From Eledone cirrhosa (taxonomy: Eukaryota; Mollusca; Cephalopoda; Octopoda; Eledonidae): DNA of 64,000 nt. The position numbers and the translations under genes are program-made. Location of the stretch: NCBI GenBank assembly GCA_964016885.1, contig OZ024743.1:339860907-339924906 (forward strand), read 5' to 3'. The notes under the pieces were generated by a model that saw only the letters and a program-made list of their open reading frames with translations, made no database searches and had not been told where the DNA came from. This document shows positions 1-11,600 of the stretch, piece by piece; the stretch's first letter is position 1, and every line of letters begins with the position of its first letter.

Positions 1-790
1 CTCAGGGTGATCTGTATTGTATTGTAGAATCATTTGTGGTTTGGTATCAAGAGATTTAAAAAATTAATTTTTCATGATCCTAGTTTCATATGGCATTAAA
101 TGACTGAGAGCCCAACACTTTCTTTTGGATAGGACACAGGTCTGTTGTAAAACTAAGTCACAGCTGCTGCTGCTGCTGGTACTTATTGTTTTAGCTCAGT
201 GGACCAGAATAAAGTGAAATGAAGTGTCTTGTTCATGGACACAATGCTCTTTATAATCAGAAGCTCAATACCTTTAACTACTAAGTCATGCATCTTCACA
301 TATTCGAGTAGATGCTTCCTACACAAATGAACTATATAGTAGCGTGGATATTAATATCTCTGATATAATAAACTAAAAAAAAAAATTAATAATTAAAATA
401 CATTTTCAGTTATGAGAACAAACACTTTTTAATGACAAATTAAAAAAAAATTGACATGGGTGAGACATCCCCCAAACATCAAAAGCATTATTTAACCATT
501 ACTGAAAATTTTAGCTGACTAGAGAAGTATATAGGATTTTTGTGAATGACCTATAATTTGAAAAGCTAATGAGTCCTTTTATGCAACTGTTCAATCTGCT
601 AGTAATAGAAATCAAATTTCTCTCAAATCATATCCTACCATAAAGAAAAGCAGAGATACACTGAACAGTTTAAACTTAGATATACAAATAGACAAAATAG
701 TCATGACTAGGTCCTTAAAAGGTCAGTGACATAACACAACCACCCTATCTTCTGTCTAACTTACATATATTTAAAAAAAAAGTAAATATT

Positions 791-965
791 GGCCCATATA
801 CAAAATGTTTATGTATAATAAATATACATTTAGTTTCATAGTGAGTATTCTATGATGTGATCATATCACAGCTATCTTTGTATTGGTGTAAGAATGGCAT
901 ATATATGTATTTCAGAGTTATTATTCATAGTCAGCATTTACTTATTTACTCTGAAATACTGAAAG
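791..965. repeat. direct repeat, copy 1
   Basis: Shares TGATCATATCACAGCTA, TTGGTGTAAGA and GTCAGAGTTATT-type words in the same order with 1378-1550. Unclassified. Confidence 0.55.
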
Positions 966-974
966 ATGGTAGTG

Positions 975-1230
975 GAGGTGTGTGGCCTAGTGTTGAACTT
1001 ATAATCATATTGGCATGGGTTCAATTCCTAGACTGGGTCGTCTGTTGTATTGTTGGGCAAAACACTTCATGTCACATTGCTCCAGTATACTCAGCTGGAA
1101 ATGAGTATCAGCAATAGCTAGAGGTTTAACCCTATGATGGATTGGCATTCTGTCCAGGGGGAAGTTTATACTCTCAGTTGTTTCAGGTGATGAAAACCAG
1201 GGCCTGATGAGCCTCCAGGCTCGAGACAGA
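975..1230 (+). repeat. diverged tRNA-SINE-like repeat
   Basis: It has a B-box-like GGGTTCAATTCC near 1018, then the body shared with other tRNA-headed SINEs here (GGCAAAACACTT, CACATTGCTCCAG, CTCAGCTG). The head is eroded and the 3' part differs from the SINE at 1951, so it is a different or old subfamily. Confidence 0.5.
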
Positions 1231-1377
1231 CTTCAAACTTTAGACTGAAAGACAGTAAAGTCATAGACTTTGTAAACAAACTATACTTGATGAAAGCTTA
1301 TTTACATATATGTGCAGCTTGATTGGTTAGTATTAATTAGCTTAACATTAACACAGCATGATTCAGAACAAAGCATA

Positions 1378-1550
1378 TATGAACCCATATAAGATATGTT
1401 TATGAATAATAAACACATAGCATCTTGCTGTAAATATTTTAAGCAGTGATCATATCACAGCTACCTTGGTATTGGTGTAAGAGTGGTATATACATGTATG
1501 TCAGAGTTATTAAGCACTTACATTGAGATACTGAGGTATGAAAAACAGGA
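1378..1550. repeat. direct repeat, copy 2
   Basis: Second copy of the unit at 791-965 in the same orientation, about 590 bp downstream, with small indels. The SINE-like stretch at 975-1230 lies between them. Confidence 0.55.
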
Positions 1551-1835
1551 AAGTTTTGCAGATTTTGTAAATACTCTAAATAGTCAAAAGACCAGAGAAA
1601 AAGACAAATGAGAATATTTGAGGTATTCAATCTCTGAAGCCTGCTCCCCCAACCATGATTTAAAAAGATACATTTATATTTTTGACACCTGGTTCACATA
1701 CACACATCTAAAACTATGGTTGTCACTTGCAATTGAGTATGACTTGGTATATACCATGCTTTCACTAAGGATTTTGGGAGTTCATGCAGTAGACATAGAC
1801 ATCTTTTTGACCCTCTTTCCTTTGATCCCATAGAT

Positions 1836-1935
1836 CATAATAATAATAATGAAAATTGAGTACAGTGCTTAGGTGCACTACAACTCATCAAAAGTGCATG
1901 TATAGTACATAGAATAATGTACAAATGTCAGGAAA
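1836..1935 (+). repeat. dispersed repeat with ACAGTGCTTAGGTGCACTAC word
   Basis: Follows an (ATA)n tract. A related stretch lies on the opposite strand at 3133-3184 and a short piece at 47535-47560, so it is a dispersed family of unknown type. Confidence 0.5.
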
Positions 1936-1950
1936 GTGAACAGTATATGA

Positions 1951-2293
1951 GGCACATGGCTTAGTGGTTAGAGCATTGGCCTTGCAATCGAAAGGTTGTG
2001 AGTTCAAATCTCAGACCGGGTGATGTGTTGTTTCCTTGAGCAAGACACTTTATTTCACATTGCTCCAGTTTACTCAGCTGTAGAAATGAGATGATAGGGA
2101 CTGGGGTCTATATCATTCCACTGCAAAGTAGTCGTGGAGGCGCCACGGCAAAAAAGCACCCAGCACTCACTGTAAATGAGGTTGGTGTTAGGAAGGGCAT
2201 CCAGCTGTAGAAATCAAGCCAGAATCAGTTCCCGTCCCACCCTTGCAAGCAGGGAAAAAGCGGACGTAAAATGAAATGATGATAATGATGATG
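1951..2293 (+). mobile_element. tRNA-headed SINE, family A, full length
   Basis: The tRNA-like head has an A box in GGCTTAGTGGTTAGAG and a B box in GGTTGTGAGTTCAAATC. Then come GCAAGACACTTTATTT, a body with CACGGCAAAAAAGCACCCAG, TGTTAGGAAGGGCATCCAGC, and a tail CCCTTGCAAGCAGGGAAAAA GCGGACG followed by a short (ATGATG) tract. It lies in an intron of LZTFL1, antisense to the gene. The body matches the 3' UTR of the LINE at 9488-10872. Confidence 0.85.
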
Positions 2294-2507
2294 ACACACA
2301 CACATGCGTGTGCACTAGGCTGGTACTTTCTTTATCGGACCTGAGAAGATGAAAGGTAAAGTGGACTGTGGCAGGATTTCAACTCAGAGTGCAATGAGCT
2401 GGAATAAATATCCAATGCTGTAAATACAATGTCAAATTGATTAAAGTGTCTAAAAAGAAGATAATTTGGAAAAATTATATAAAAGAAAAATAGCAAATAA
2501 AACTCAC

Positions 2508-2600
2508 TTGATGTTGCCAGCTTGGATCATTGTTTAATTGTTTCTCACTTAAACTGAGTTTTTCAGTTAATTTTTCTTTTTCATTCAGAACACCAATTGC
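2508..2600 (-). CDS. LZTFL1: LZTFL1 exon 6
   Basis: 93 bases, acceptor TTTACAG, donor GTGAGT, phase 0 at both ends. It encodes residues 173-203, beginning AIGVLNEKEKLTEKL and ending NNDPSWQHQ. It fits the family segment that follows the first coiled-coil heptads. Confidence 0.88.
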
Positions 2601-5600
2601 CTGTAAATGTTATCAAATGTAATATTAACTTGTTTATTACTATATTTTTAACTAAAACACATTTCCATGAGTTTCAATTAGATTCTAAAGTTTTGTGAAT
2701 TTAGATTGGCTTCGTAAAAATAACCATAACATTTTGATTTATTGATATATTAAAGTAGTTTTGGGAACACAACTTAACCCTTTAGCATTTACATTACTCT
2801 ATATTTACTATTGTATTTTCATGGTAAAGGCTTTACCTCACATAATATCGAATCTGTGAGATTTTGATATTATTTTATTTTGAGAACAATACCTTAATAT
2901 ATATATGAGTGGCCGGTTACAACCAGTTTGAACAGAAAGAGGTCAGAGAATTCTGGTTGGATACGGCTGGTTTAAATGCTAAAGGGTTAACAAATGGTTC
3001 TTCAATACAGCTATTATTATGGAATTTATCTCAAAACTACTCTAATTACAATAAAGTATAGGTAAAAATCTGAAATATAAAGTTATTTAAATTTTGTTTA
3101 AATATTATCATGTTATTAGCCAATATTACATACAATACGTTGTAGTGCACCTGAGCACTGTACACAATAATTTCATTATTATTAAATTATAAGAGCGGTA
3201 TCTATTTTTAGCTAGACAACTGAAAGTTATCTCATCATCATCGTTTTTACATTTGCTTCTTCATTCTGACATGAACTGGACGAAATATTTTTGGGACAGT
3301 TTTTCTATGATTGGATGCCCTTCTTGATGTGAACCCATACTTTATTATTTCTAAGTATGGTATATATTGCTGATGTTTAGCAAACCACTAAGCAGTAAGA
3401 CATTGTTTATAAGACATAAACAACATCTCTATGGAGAAGCCCACAGTCACCAAGGGACACACATTTCAGGCATGCACACACCCACACACACACACATATA
3501 TATATATATATCACCATGATCATTTTATGTCCACTTTCCATGTTGTCATGGTCCAAGACTAGACAGGTTGGCGACCTCAGCTTGCTCTCACACTTTAATC
3601 ACCAGTATCATAAACCAAGTAATACAAAATGGTGCCTATATATACCCAACGACTGATGTAGCAGCATCATTGTTAACTGTTACAAGGGCAAAAGTGATGC
3701 ACTAGACAGAGGAAACTAACGAGGCATGAAGTTGATGGACCAAGTCATGAAAGTGACAGAAAGAGTCATTGTACAACTGCTTAGGGATTGAATTAACCAA
3801 GATGAGATGTTTGGATTTGCGTCAGGTAAAAGTACCACGGATGCCCTCTTCCTTGTGGAGCAGGAGAAACACCTAGCTCTACTTGTCATTTGTTGATATG
3901 GAGAGAGCATTTGACAGGGTTCCCTGTTCTGTAATCTGGTGGGCACAAAGGAAACTAGGAGTACATGAGTAGCTTGAGAGGGCAGTACAAGCCATGTGCA
4001 GAAGTGCAGTCAGCAAGGTTACAATTAATGACTATCATGAGGAGTTCAGCATGCAAGCTGGGGTTCACCAGAGGTCAGTTCTTAGTTTTCTCCTGTTTAT
4101 TATCATCTTCCAGGCTATAACATAAGAGTTTAGAACAGGATACCCATGGGAATTCCTGTATGCTGATGATATAACTGTCATAGCTGAATCCATGACAAAA
4201 CTAAAGAAAAAATTCCTGACTGGAATCAAAAGGTCTTAAAGTCAATGAGGCAAAGACTAAAGTCCTAGTAAGTAGAAAGGAAAACAAGGTGCTGATCCCT
4301 TCAGGCAAATGACCCTACTCAGTGTGTAGGAAAGGGGTGGGTAAAAATGTCCTCCTTTGTCCCAAATGCAAACTGTGGGTACACAAGAGACGTAGTGGAA
4401 TCTCAGGCAGGCTAGCAAAGAAAGTAGGTTTTACATGTGGTCTATAGGAGCAGTAAGAAGAAAGCACTCACAGGAAGCTCTATTACATTCTTAGAGAGTG
4501 CTATAGAAGCAGTTGACAGCTTCTGTTACCTAGGTGACCAAATTAGCAGTAGTGGTGGGTGTTCTAAAAGTAGAGTAACCAGAGTGAGAACAGGATGGAG
4601 ACATCTCAGGCAGCTACTATCTTTGCTAGCTACAAAAGGTTTTTCCGTCAAAATGAAGGGCAGATTGTATGATGTGTGTATATGAATAGCAATGCTTCAT
4701 GGTAGTGGGACCTGGGCACTGTGTGCAGAGGGATTACAAAGAATGGAAAGAAATGAAGCTTGCATGCTCTGATGAATATGTAACAGTAATATACATACTC
4801 TATCTAACCCATTTTTCCATGCTAAAATGGGTTAGACTAAACGATGATGATGATGAATGGCAAAGCATAAATGAACTGATAGAGAAACTGGGCACGAGAG
4901 GGATCAGTTGCAGTGGACAGGAGAGGAAATTGCAGTGATATGGTTATGCGATGTGTATGAAAGATGTCAGCTGTATAAAAAGGTGCAGGATGCTCCTCAA
5001 AGTTATGGAAGAGGAGGATCTAAGAAAGCTTGGGATGAGGTGATAAAAGCTAACCTCAGACAATTGCACCTTGCAAAGGCGATGACACAGGATCAAGATC
5101 ACTGGCGTTATGCAGTACTGTAGAAGACTCATCTACCTGTGTGCACGGGATGACACAAACATCTTGTGGTCTCTTAACACTTCACACTTCACCAGCCAAG
5201 TACCTCCCACCCAACATATATGCACCCACCCCCATTCCACATCTGATGCAACACTCTTCACCAACCCATGCATACAAGCATGGAAAGCTGGACATGTTCT
5301 CCTACAGTATTACTGAAATGGCTAAAAGCTCTGTCACCCTGTAAGGTGGTCATGTTAGTGATACGGCAAAAAACACCAGTCCATCTTGTAAAGTGGTCGT
5401 ACTGGTAGCCTGACAGAAGGCGCCTATCCACCCTCTGGAGTCGTTGGGTTGGTGATATGACAAAAAGAACCTAAACTGCCCTATAAGGTGGTCGTGTTGA
5501 TGACACGACAACAAACACCTAATCCAACCTGTCAGATGGTTGTGTTGGTGTCACCACAAAAAGTGCCCAGTCCACACTGTAAAGTGGTTATCTTGGTGCC

Positions 5601-8600
5601 CCAGTAAAAAGCACCCAGTCCATGTTGTAAATGTGGTTGGCATTAGGAAGGGCATCTGATCTGACTTTTCTCACAACAGGAAATGTCTAACCCAAGCTAC
5701 TGTGTGTATATATACATATATACACACACACACACACATATATATATATGAAGGCGCATGGCTTAGTGGTTAGAGCATTGGGCTTGCAATCGAAAGGTTG
5801 TGAGTTCAATTCTCGGACCGGGTAATGTGTTGTTTCCTTGAGCAAGACACTTTATTTCACATTGCTCCAGTTTACTCAGCTGTAGAAATGAGATGATAGG
5901 ACTGGGGTCCCTATCATTCCACTGCAAAGTGGTCGTGGAGGTGCCACGGCAAAAAAGTACCCAGCACTCACTGTAAATGAGGTTGGTGTTAGGAAGAGCA
6001 TCCAGCTGTAGAAATCAAGCCAGAATCAGTTCCTGTATGAGCAAGACAAAGTCAGCCGACCGGACACTGTCCACAACAGCACAACCCGTCTAACCCATGC
6101 TAGCGTGGAAGAACGGACGTAAAACGGTGATGGTGATGATGATGATGATGATGATATATATATATACACACACATCATATCCCTGTGTGTTGTAAGAAGC
6201 GACAAAATGGGTTGGTGTCAGGAAGGGTATCTGACTGTAAAACATTGCCTCAAAAAGCCCCGTCCAACACTTGCCAGCATGAAAAGGTTGACACAAAAAT
6301 GATGATGCTATACTCAAAAGTAATGAATGAAATGAGGCTTCTTCCCATGGATTTCAGTTAGTGGGTCAACACATCAAGCTCACAACCACAGAATTTAAAG
6401 AACTGAATACATACATACACATGTGAAGTGGTAGTGTTGCTGCCATGATAAAATGCATCCACTACACTCTATAAAGTAGCTGGGATTAAGAAGAGCATCC
6501 AGCTGTAGAAACTATAGCAAAATATGGAACAAATGTGCAAGACATGGTTATCTGATCATGTCTTATCTTAGACTATGCTGTTCAACCTATGCCTGCATGG
6601 AAAAATGGATGTAAAATGATGATCCTTCACTTTAGTCTCCCCACTCATCCCATTGATTTGGCTCCTCCCTTACTATTTAAATTTCTTTCCCCTACTCCTC
6701 ATTCCTTATCCAATCCATTCCAGCATAGAAAGATAGATGCACCACTCAATGTACTGCTAGATATCACTCAATCTCTTCAAGCCTGGAAAAATGGGGGTAG
6801 CAGAGACCGGTATCAAATAGTTAAGTAAGAGGTTAGGCGACAGTAATACACAGCTCGGAGAGAGTCTGAAGAAAGTAAATTTGCCAATGTCATGAGGAGT
6901 AAGGATCAGAAATGTGAAGTGTTCTATATTGCAATGCAGTGTGTTAGTGTGAATCAAGATGCTGTTGGGCAAATATGTGCTAGAAATGACACTGGTGCAC
7001 TTAGCACTACTGCTACCCAAAAGAAAAGAGGCCTGGAAATGTTAGTATGAGAGATTGATAAATGTAGAGAATGAATGAGCGGAAGAGAAACTATCTCCAA
7101 CTTTCCAAGGGAAGGACAAGCTATTGAAATTGACAGTTTTAGGGTCAAAGACATAATCGAGGAGATGAAGAATGGTGAAGCTGTGGGAGCATCAGAAATA
7201 GGTGCTGAGATACTAAAAGCATTGGGAGAGGTAGGAGTCAAACTAGTAACTTATATAGTAAATCAAGTCATATCCAATGATTGGTACAGCAGTACAATCA
7301 TAAATTGCTATAAGGGTAGTGCTCTAGAAAGGAGCAACTATAGAGAAATAAAACTAATGGACCAAGTTATGAAAGTGACACAAAGAGTTATAGTGCAGCT
7401 AATTAGGGAAAGAGTCAAAATAGACGAGATGCAGTTTGGTTCATGCCTGGGAAAAGTAGCACAGATGCCCTCATCTTAGTGAGGCAACTACAAGAGAAGT
7501 TCCTAGCCAAAAATAAGCCACAATATCTAGCTTTTGTTGATTTAGGGAAAGCCTTTGACAGAGTACTTCGATCTATTATCTGATGGTCCTTAAGGAAATT
7601 AGGTGTAGAAGAATGGCTTGAGAGAGCAGTGTAAGCTATGTACAGAGGAACTGTCAGTAAAGAGAGAGTAGGAAATGAGTTTAGTGAGAAATTCAAGGTG
7701 CAGGTAGGAGTTCATCAAGGTTCAATTTTTAGCCCACTACTATTCATTACAGTCCTCCAGACTATAACAGAGGAGTTTAAGACCGGCTGCCCATAGGAAC
7801 TTCTCTATGCAGATGATTTGGTCCTTATAGCCGAAACCAAAAAAGAACTAGAAAATAAATTCCGATGATGGAAACTGAATTTGGAATCAAAAGGTCTGAG
7901 AATAAACTTAGTCAAAACTAAAGTGCTAGTGAGTAGGAAAGAAGATAGGAAGTGGCCATGCTCAATATGCAGAAAAGAAGTAGGCATAAACTCCACACAA
8001 TATACACAATGTAAATCTTGAGTACACAAAAGATGTAGTGGGATAACGAGTAGACTAACAGGAAAGGAGAACTTTGCTTGTAGAAGATGCACAGGAGAAA
8101 TCGAGAGGAAGAGAGCCAATGATATAAACCTTTTCCAGTCACAGAAAGGACCTACAGACGTGGTTGATAGCTTCTGCTATCTAGGTGACCTAATTATCAG
8201 CAGAGGAGGGTGTATAAAAGATAGAATAAGGATAGGATGGAAGAAGTTTAGAGAACTACTCTTACTGCTGTACATACAAAAGGAAAGCTGCATGATGCCT
8301 GTGTGTGGTGCGTAATGCTGTATGATAGTGAAACATGGGCTGTGACTGCAAAGGACATGAACAGACAGGAGAGAAATGAAGCAACCATGCTTCATTGGAG
8401 GCGCGATATAAATGTGAGAGAAATGCAGAGCTTGGATCAGCTGGGTTTAAGGGGAATCTGGGGTGGTGGGCAGGAGAAAAAACTGTGTTGGCATGGACAA
8501 TGACCAATGGGTGAAGAAATGCCAGGAAATCCCAGTGGAAAGAAGTTGCAGTAGAGGACAACCAAGAAAGACCTGGGCAGTAAGAGCTGATCTCAAATTG

Positions 8601-11600
8601 TTAAGACTGGCAGAGATGACAAAGGAACATAACAAATGGAGAGATGCCATGCTGAGAAGCACCCATCCAACCCATGCAAGTATGGAAAAGCAGGCATAAA
8701 AACGATGATTATGATATATATATATATATATATATATAGTATTAAGGATACTATTTATGGTTATGTATATACTAAAACCTTTTATAGTTATATATATTTT
8801 AAACCCTAAACAGTGAAAGACAGTAATTTATTACCATCTTATTACCAGTAAGATAAATAGCTCAATGTAATAACATCAGTTTCTATATATATATATATAT
8901 ATATATTCTTGATTATACAATGAAAAGATCACTAAACACTTTGGTGTTTACTGACATTTTAAACCTATGTTAATATAATTCAAACTAGTAGTATGGACAT
9001 ACATTCATATAGGGGCCTGTCCTGATATTCTTTGAGAAACATTTTCAGATATTTAGAAAACAAAATATGCTACATACCTGGCTTTCAATTTGCAATAATT
9101 TCTGTTTCAATCGAGTATTATCTTCTTCTAATTCAGTAATACGCTGAAAATATAAGAATTGAATTACCAATGAAATATGATACTCCAGTTGCATCAAGGA
9201 CATAACCTCTATAGTGTTGGTGACATGATAAAATGCACCCAGTACACCTGAATTTAAATGAGTAGGTAGTGATGTCTGTATGTAGTTCAATATTATATAA
9301 TGGTGAGACATGGGTATTGAATGTGGAGGATATGCAAAGTCTAGAAAGAAATGAATCAAGCATGCTTAGTCGAATATGTAATATTAGTGTGCATGAATGA
9401 CAAACCATGGAAATGAGAGAAAAACTGGGTATAAGAGGAATCAGATTTAGTGTACAAGAAAGAAGACTGCATTGGTATAGGCGTGTAATCATCATCATCA
9501 TCATCATCGTTTAACGTCCGTGTTCCACGCTTGCATGGGTTTGGACGGAGGGTTTTCCCACTTGAGGCAAGAGTGGTTATCTTGCTCGCATAGGACTATC
9601 TGGCGGGTTTTCTACAGCTGGATGCCCTTCCTAACACCAACCACATTTACAGTGTGGGGCTGGGAGGTTTTTACCGTGTTGCCTACACGGCCACATTACA
9701 GCGTGAACTGTGTGTTTTTTGACGTGACACCTACACGATCTCATTTGTTTCGGCCTGGATGTTGTGGCACCAACATAACTTTACATTGAAGGGGCGGTGT
9801 GGATGGGGTGGGGGTGGTGGGACGGGGGTGTATTTTGTTAGAGATGCCTACTGACTGTAGTAGGTTTTACTTTGTACTTAGGTAAGGCGGGTCTTCTCTA
9901 TTACTGAGTACCGCCAAAGGTCTCGGTCCAGTGACATTGTCTTGGTGAGGTGTAAGTGTGTGAGGTCGGAATTTATCAGCTCGTCCCAGGTTTTCCTGGG
10001 TCTGCCTATTCCGTGGCTACCGTCTATCTTTATTGCCCTGCACTTTGTTATACAGCTATCGTTCTTCATGCGCATCACGTGACCATACCAACGTAGCCTT
10101 CTCTCGAGTAAACAACATCTGATCCCTCTTATTTCTAATTTTTTCCTTAGTTCATTTATGCTTTGCCGTTCACGTATATTACTATTACACATCCAGCGGA
10201 GCATGCAAGCTTCGTTTCTCTCTAGTCTGCGTATATCCTCTGCACACAATGCCCAGGTCTCACTGCCATGCAACATTGCTGTTCATATGCAGGCATCGTA
10301 CAACCTGCCTTTCATTTTTAGGGAGAACCCTTTAGCGGCTAATAGCGGTATAAGCTCTCTGAACTTTTTCCATCCAGTTCTGACTCTAGCTACTGTACTT
10401 TCAGAGCACCCTCCCCCACTGCTGATTTTGTCACCCAGGTAACGGAAGCTGTCCACTATTTCTATAGAACCCTCTGCGCAGTTGAAAGAGCTAGTATTTT
10501 TGGGGCACTTGCTGCTACTTATTGCCCCAGAACACCGGCCACATGTAAAATCTATGTTCTTAGTTAGCTTACCTGTGATCCCACTACATCTTTTATGCAC
10601 CCATACTTTGCATTTGAGACACAAAATGGAGTTTCTACCTACGCCTTTCCTACACACTGAGCATGGCCACTTCCCGGAGGGGACCGCCGCCTTATTTTCT
10701 TTCTTACAAACTAGAACTTTAGTCTTAGCCAGGTTAATTTTAAGGCCTTTTTTGGAATTTCTTCTCTAGCTCGGCCATTGATTCAGCTATGAGCGTTAGA
10801 TCATCTGCGTATAGGAGTTCCCATGGGCAGCCGGTCTTGAACTCCACTGTTATAGCCTGGAGGGCAATAATAAATGCATATGGATAATGACAGTTAGGTG
10901 AAAAAATACCAAGTGGAAAGAAGCCATAGAAAAGGAAGACCAAAGAGTTGAGCAGAAATGGTAAATGCTACTTACAAGATACTGGACCTCACAAAAGAGA
11001 TGACAAAAGCAAGAGACAAATGGGGTGAGAGGAGACTACACTGGAAAAGACTTGTCTAACCCATGCAAGCATGAAAAAGCAGACACAAAAATAAGGATGA
11101 TGATAATGGTAAGTCATTTATCAATATGAACACTATATTATTGTGACAAGATCCCATACCACCATTGTCATCATCATCTGATAATATAGCTATAGTCTGT
11201 ACAATGTTTGATTTTGAGGAAGAAATACTACACAAGTCTATAGATAATTATATTACATCACTTATTTTTTAAATAAAATACACATACTATTTGAAGCAAA
11301 TCAGAACCACCAGACTCATTCATTGGCATCAATTTTACTCTAACTGGAGAGTCTTTTTTCTTGCTTGAAAATTCTTGCTCCTCAAATAATTTAATTTTTT
11401 CCAAAAGTTCTCTGAAAAATAATAGATAAATGCTTACATCAACAACAACGAACTCCATTTTCCCTCACCATTTTATCCTTCATAATCTTTAACCATGCTT
11501 TTCTTGGTTTTCTCCTTCCTTTACCTCCTTCCACATTAATTTCCATCATTCCTCTCACTTAGTCACTTTCCTCTTTTCTCAACACATGACCCAGTCATCT

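Larger units (their letters stand above)
1..2507 (-). other. LZTFL1 intron 6 (partial), no further exon seen
   Basis: AT-rich intron. It contains two diverged direct repeats (about 791-965 and 1378-1550), a diverged tRNA-SINE-like stretch (about 975-1230), a short dispersed repeat at 1836-1935 and a full-length SINE at 1951-2293. The missing coiled-coil exons of LZTFL1 are not visible on the minus strand. Confidence 0.6.
3590..5695 (+). mobile_element. PHD-finger LINE, 5'-truncated degraded copy (RT to 3' UTR)
   Basis: Non-LTR retrotransposon remnant with several frameshifts and stops. Readable parts are VNCYKGKSDALDRGNYRG and MDQVMKVTERVIVQLLRD (RT fingers, about 3670-3790), LYADDITVIAES (RT catalytic YADD, about 4158-4195), a PHD-type finger at about 4318-4440 (CSVCRKGVGKN with CPKC; the later HKRC is HKRR), SFCYLGDQISSSGG (about 4520), RTGWRHLRQLLSLLATKG, then MLHG and a decayed C-terminus to about 5120. 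From about 5340 the 3' UTR consists of repeated units. The reading frame is broken, so it cannot code for an active enzyme. A tail-only insertion interrupts it at 4795-4854. Confidence 0.82.
2601..9077 (-). other. LZTFL1 intron 5
   Basis: A 6.5 kb intron mostly made of mobile elements: a MITE (2778), LINE tail fragments (3235-3600), two plus-strand LINE copies (3590-5695 and 6800-8716), a full SINE (5753) and (TA)n tracts at 8714-8738 and 8886-8906. Confidence 0.7.
9144..11287 (-). other. LZTFL1 intron 4
   Basis: 2.1 kb intron consisting almost wholly of one LINE fragment split by a second, antisense LINE. Confidence 0.7.

Noticed and set aside
1951..2022. Possible functional tRNA gene
   Set aside because: The A and B boxes belong to a SINE head: no complete cloverleaf, no CCA-side acceptor pairing, and the same sequence recurs at 5753, 18541 and 50791 with SINE bodies attached.
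3481..3512. CRISPR-like or satellite array
   Set aside because: Only (CA)n/(TA)n microsatellite; no spaced direct repeats. The window is animal nuclear DNA, where CRISPR arrays are not expected.
7805..8142. Two overlapping minus-strand ORFs of 104 and 74 codons
   Set aside because: They are antisense shadows of the plus-strand LINE (YADD to PHD-type finger region); hydrophobic look comes from complementing Lys/Glu-rich codons.
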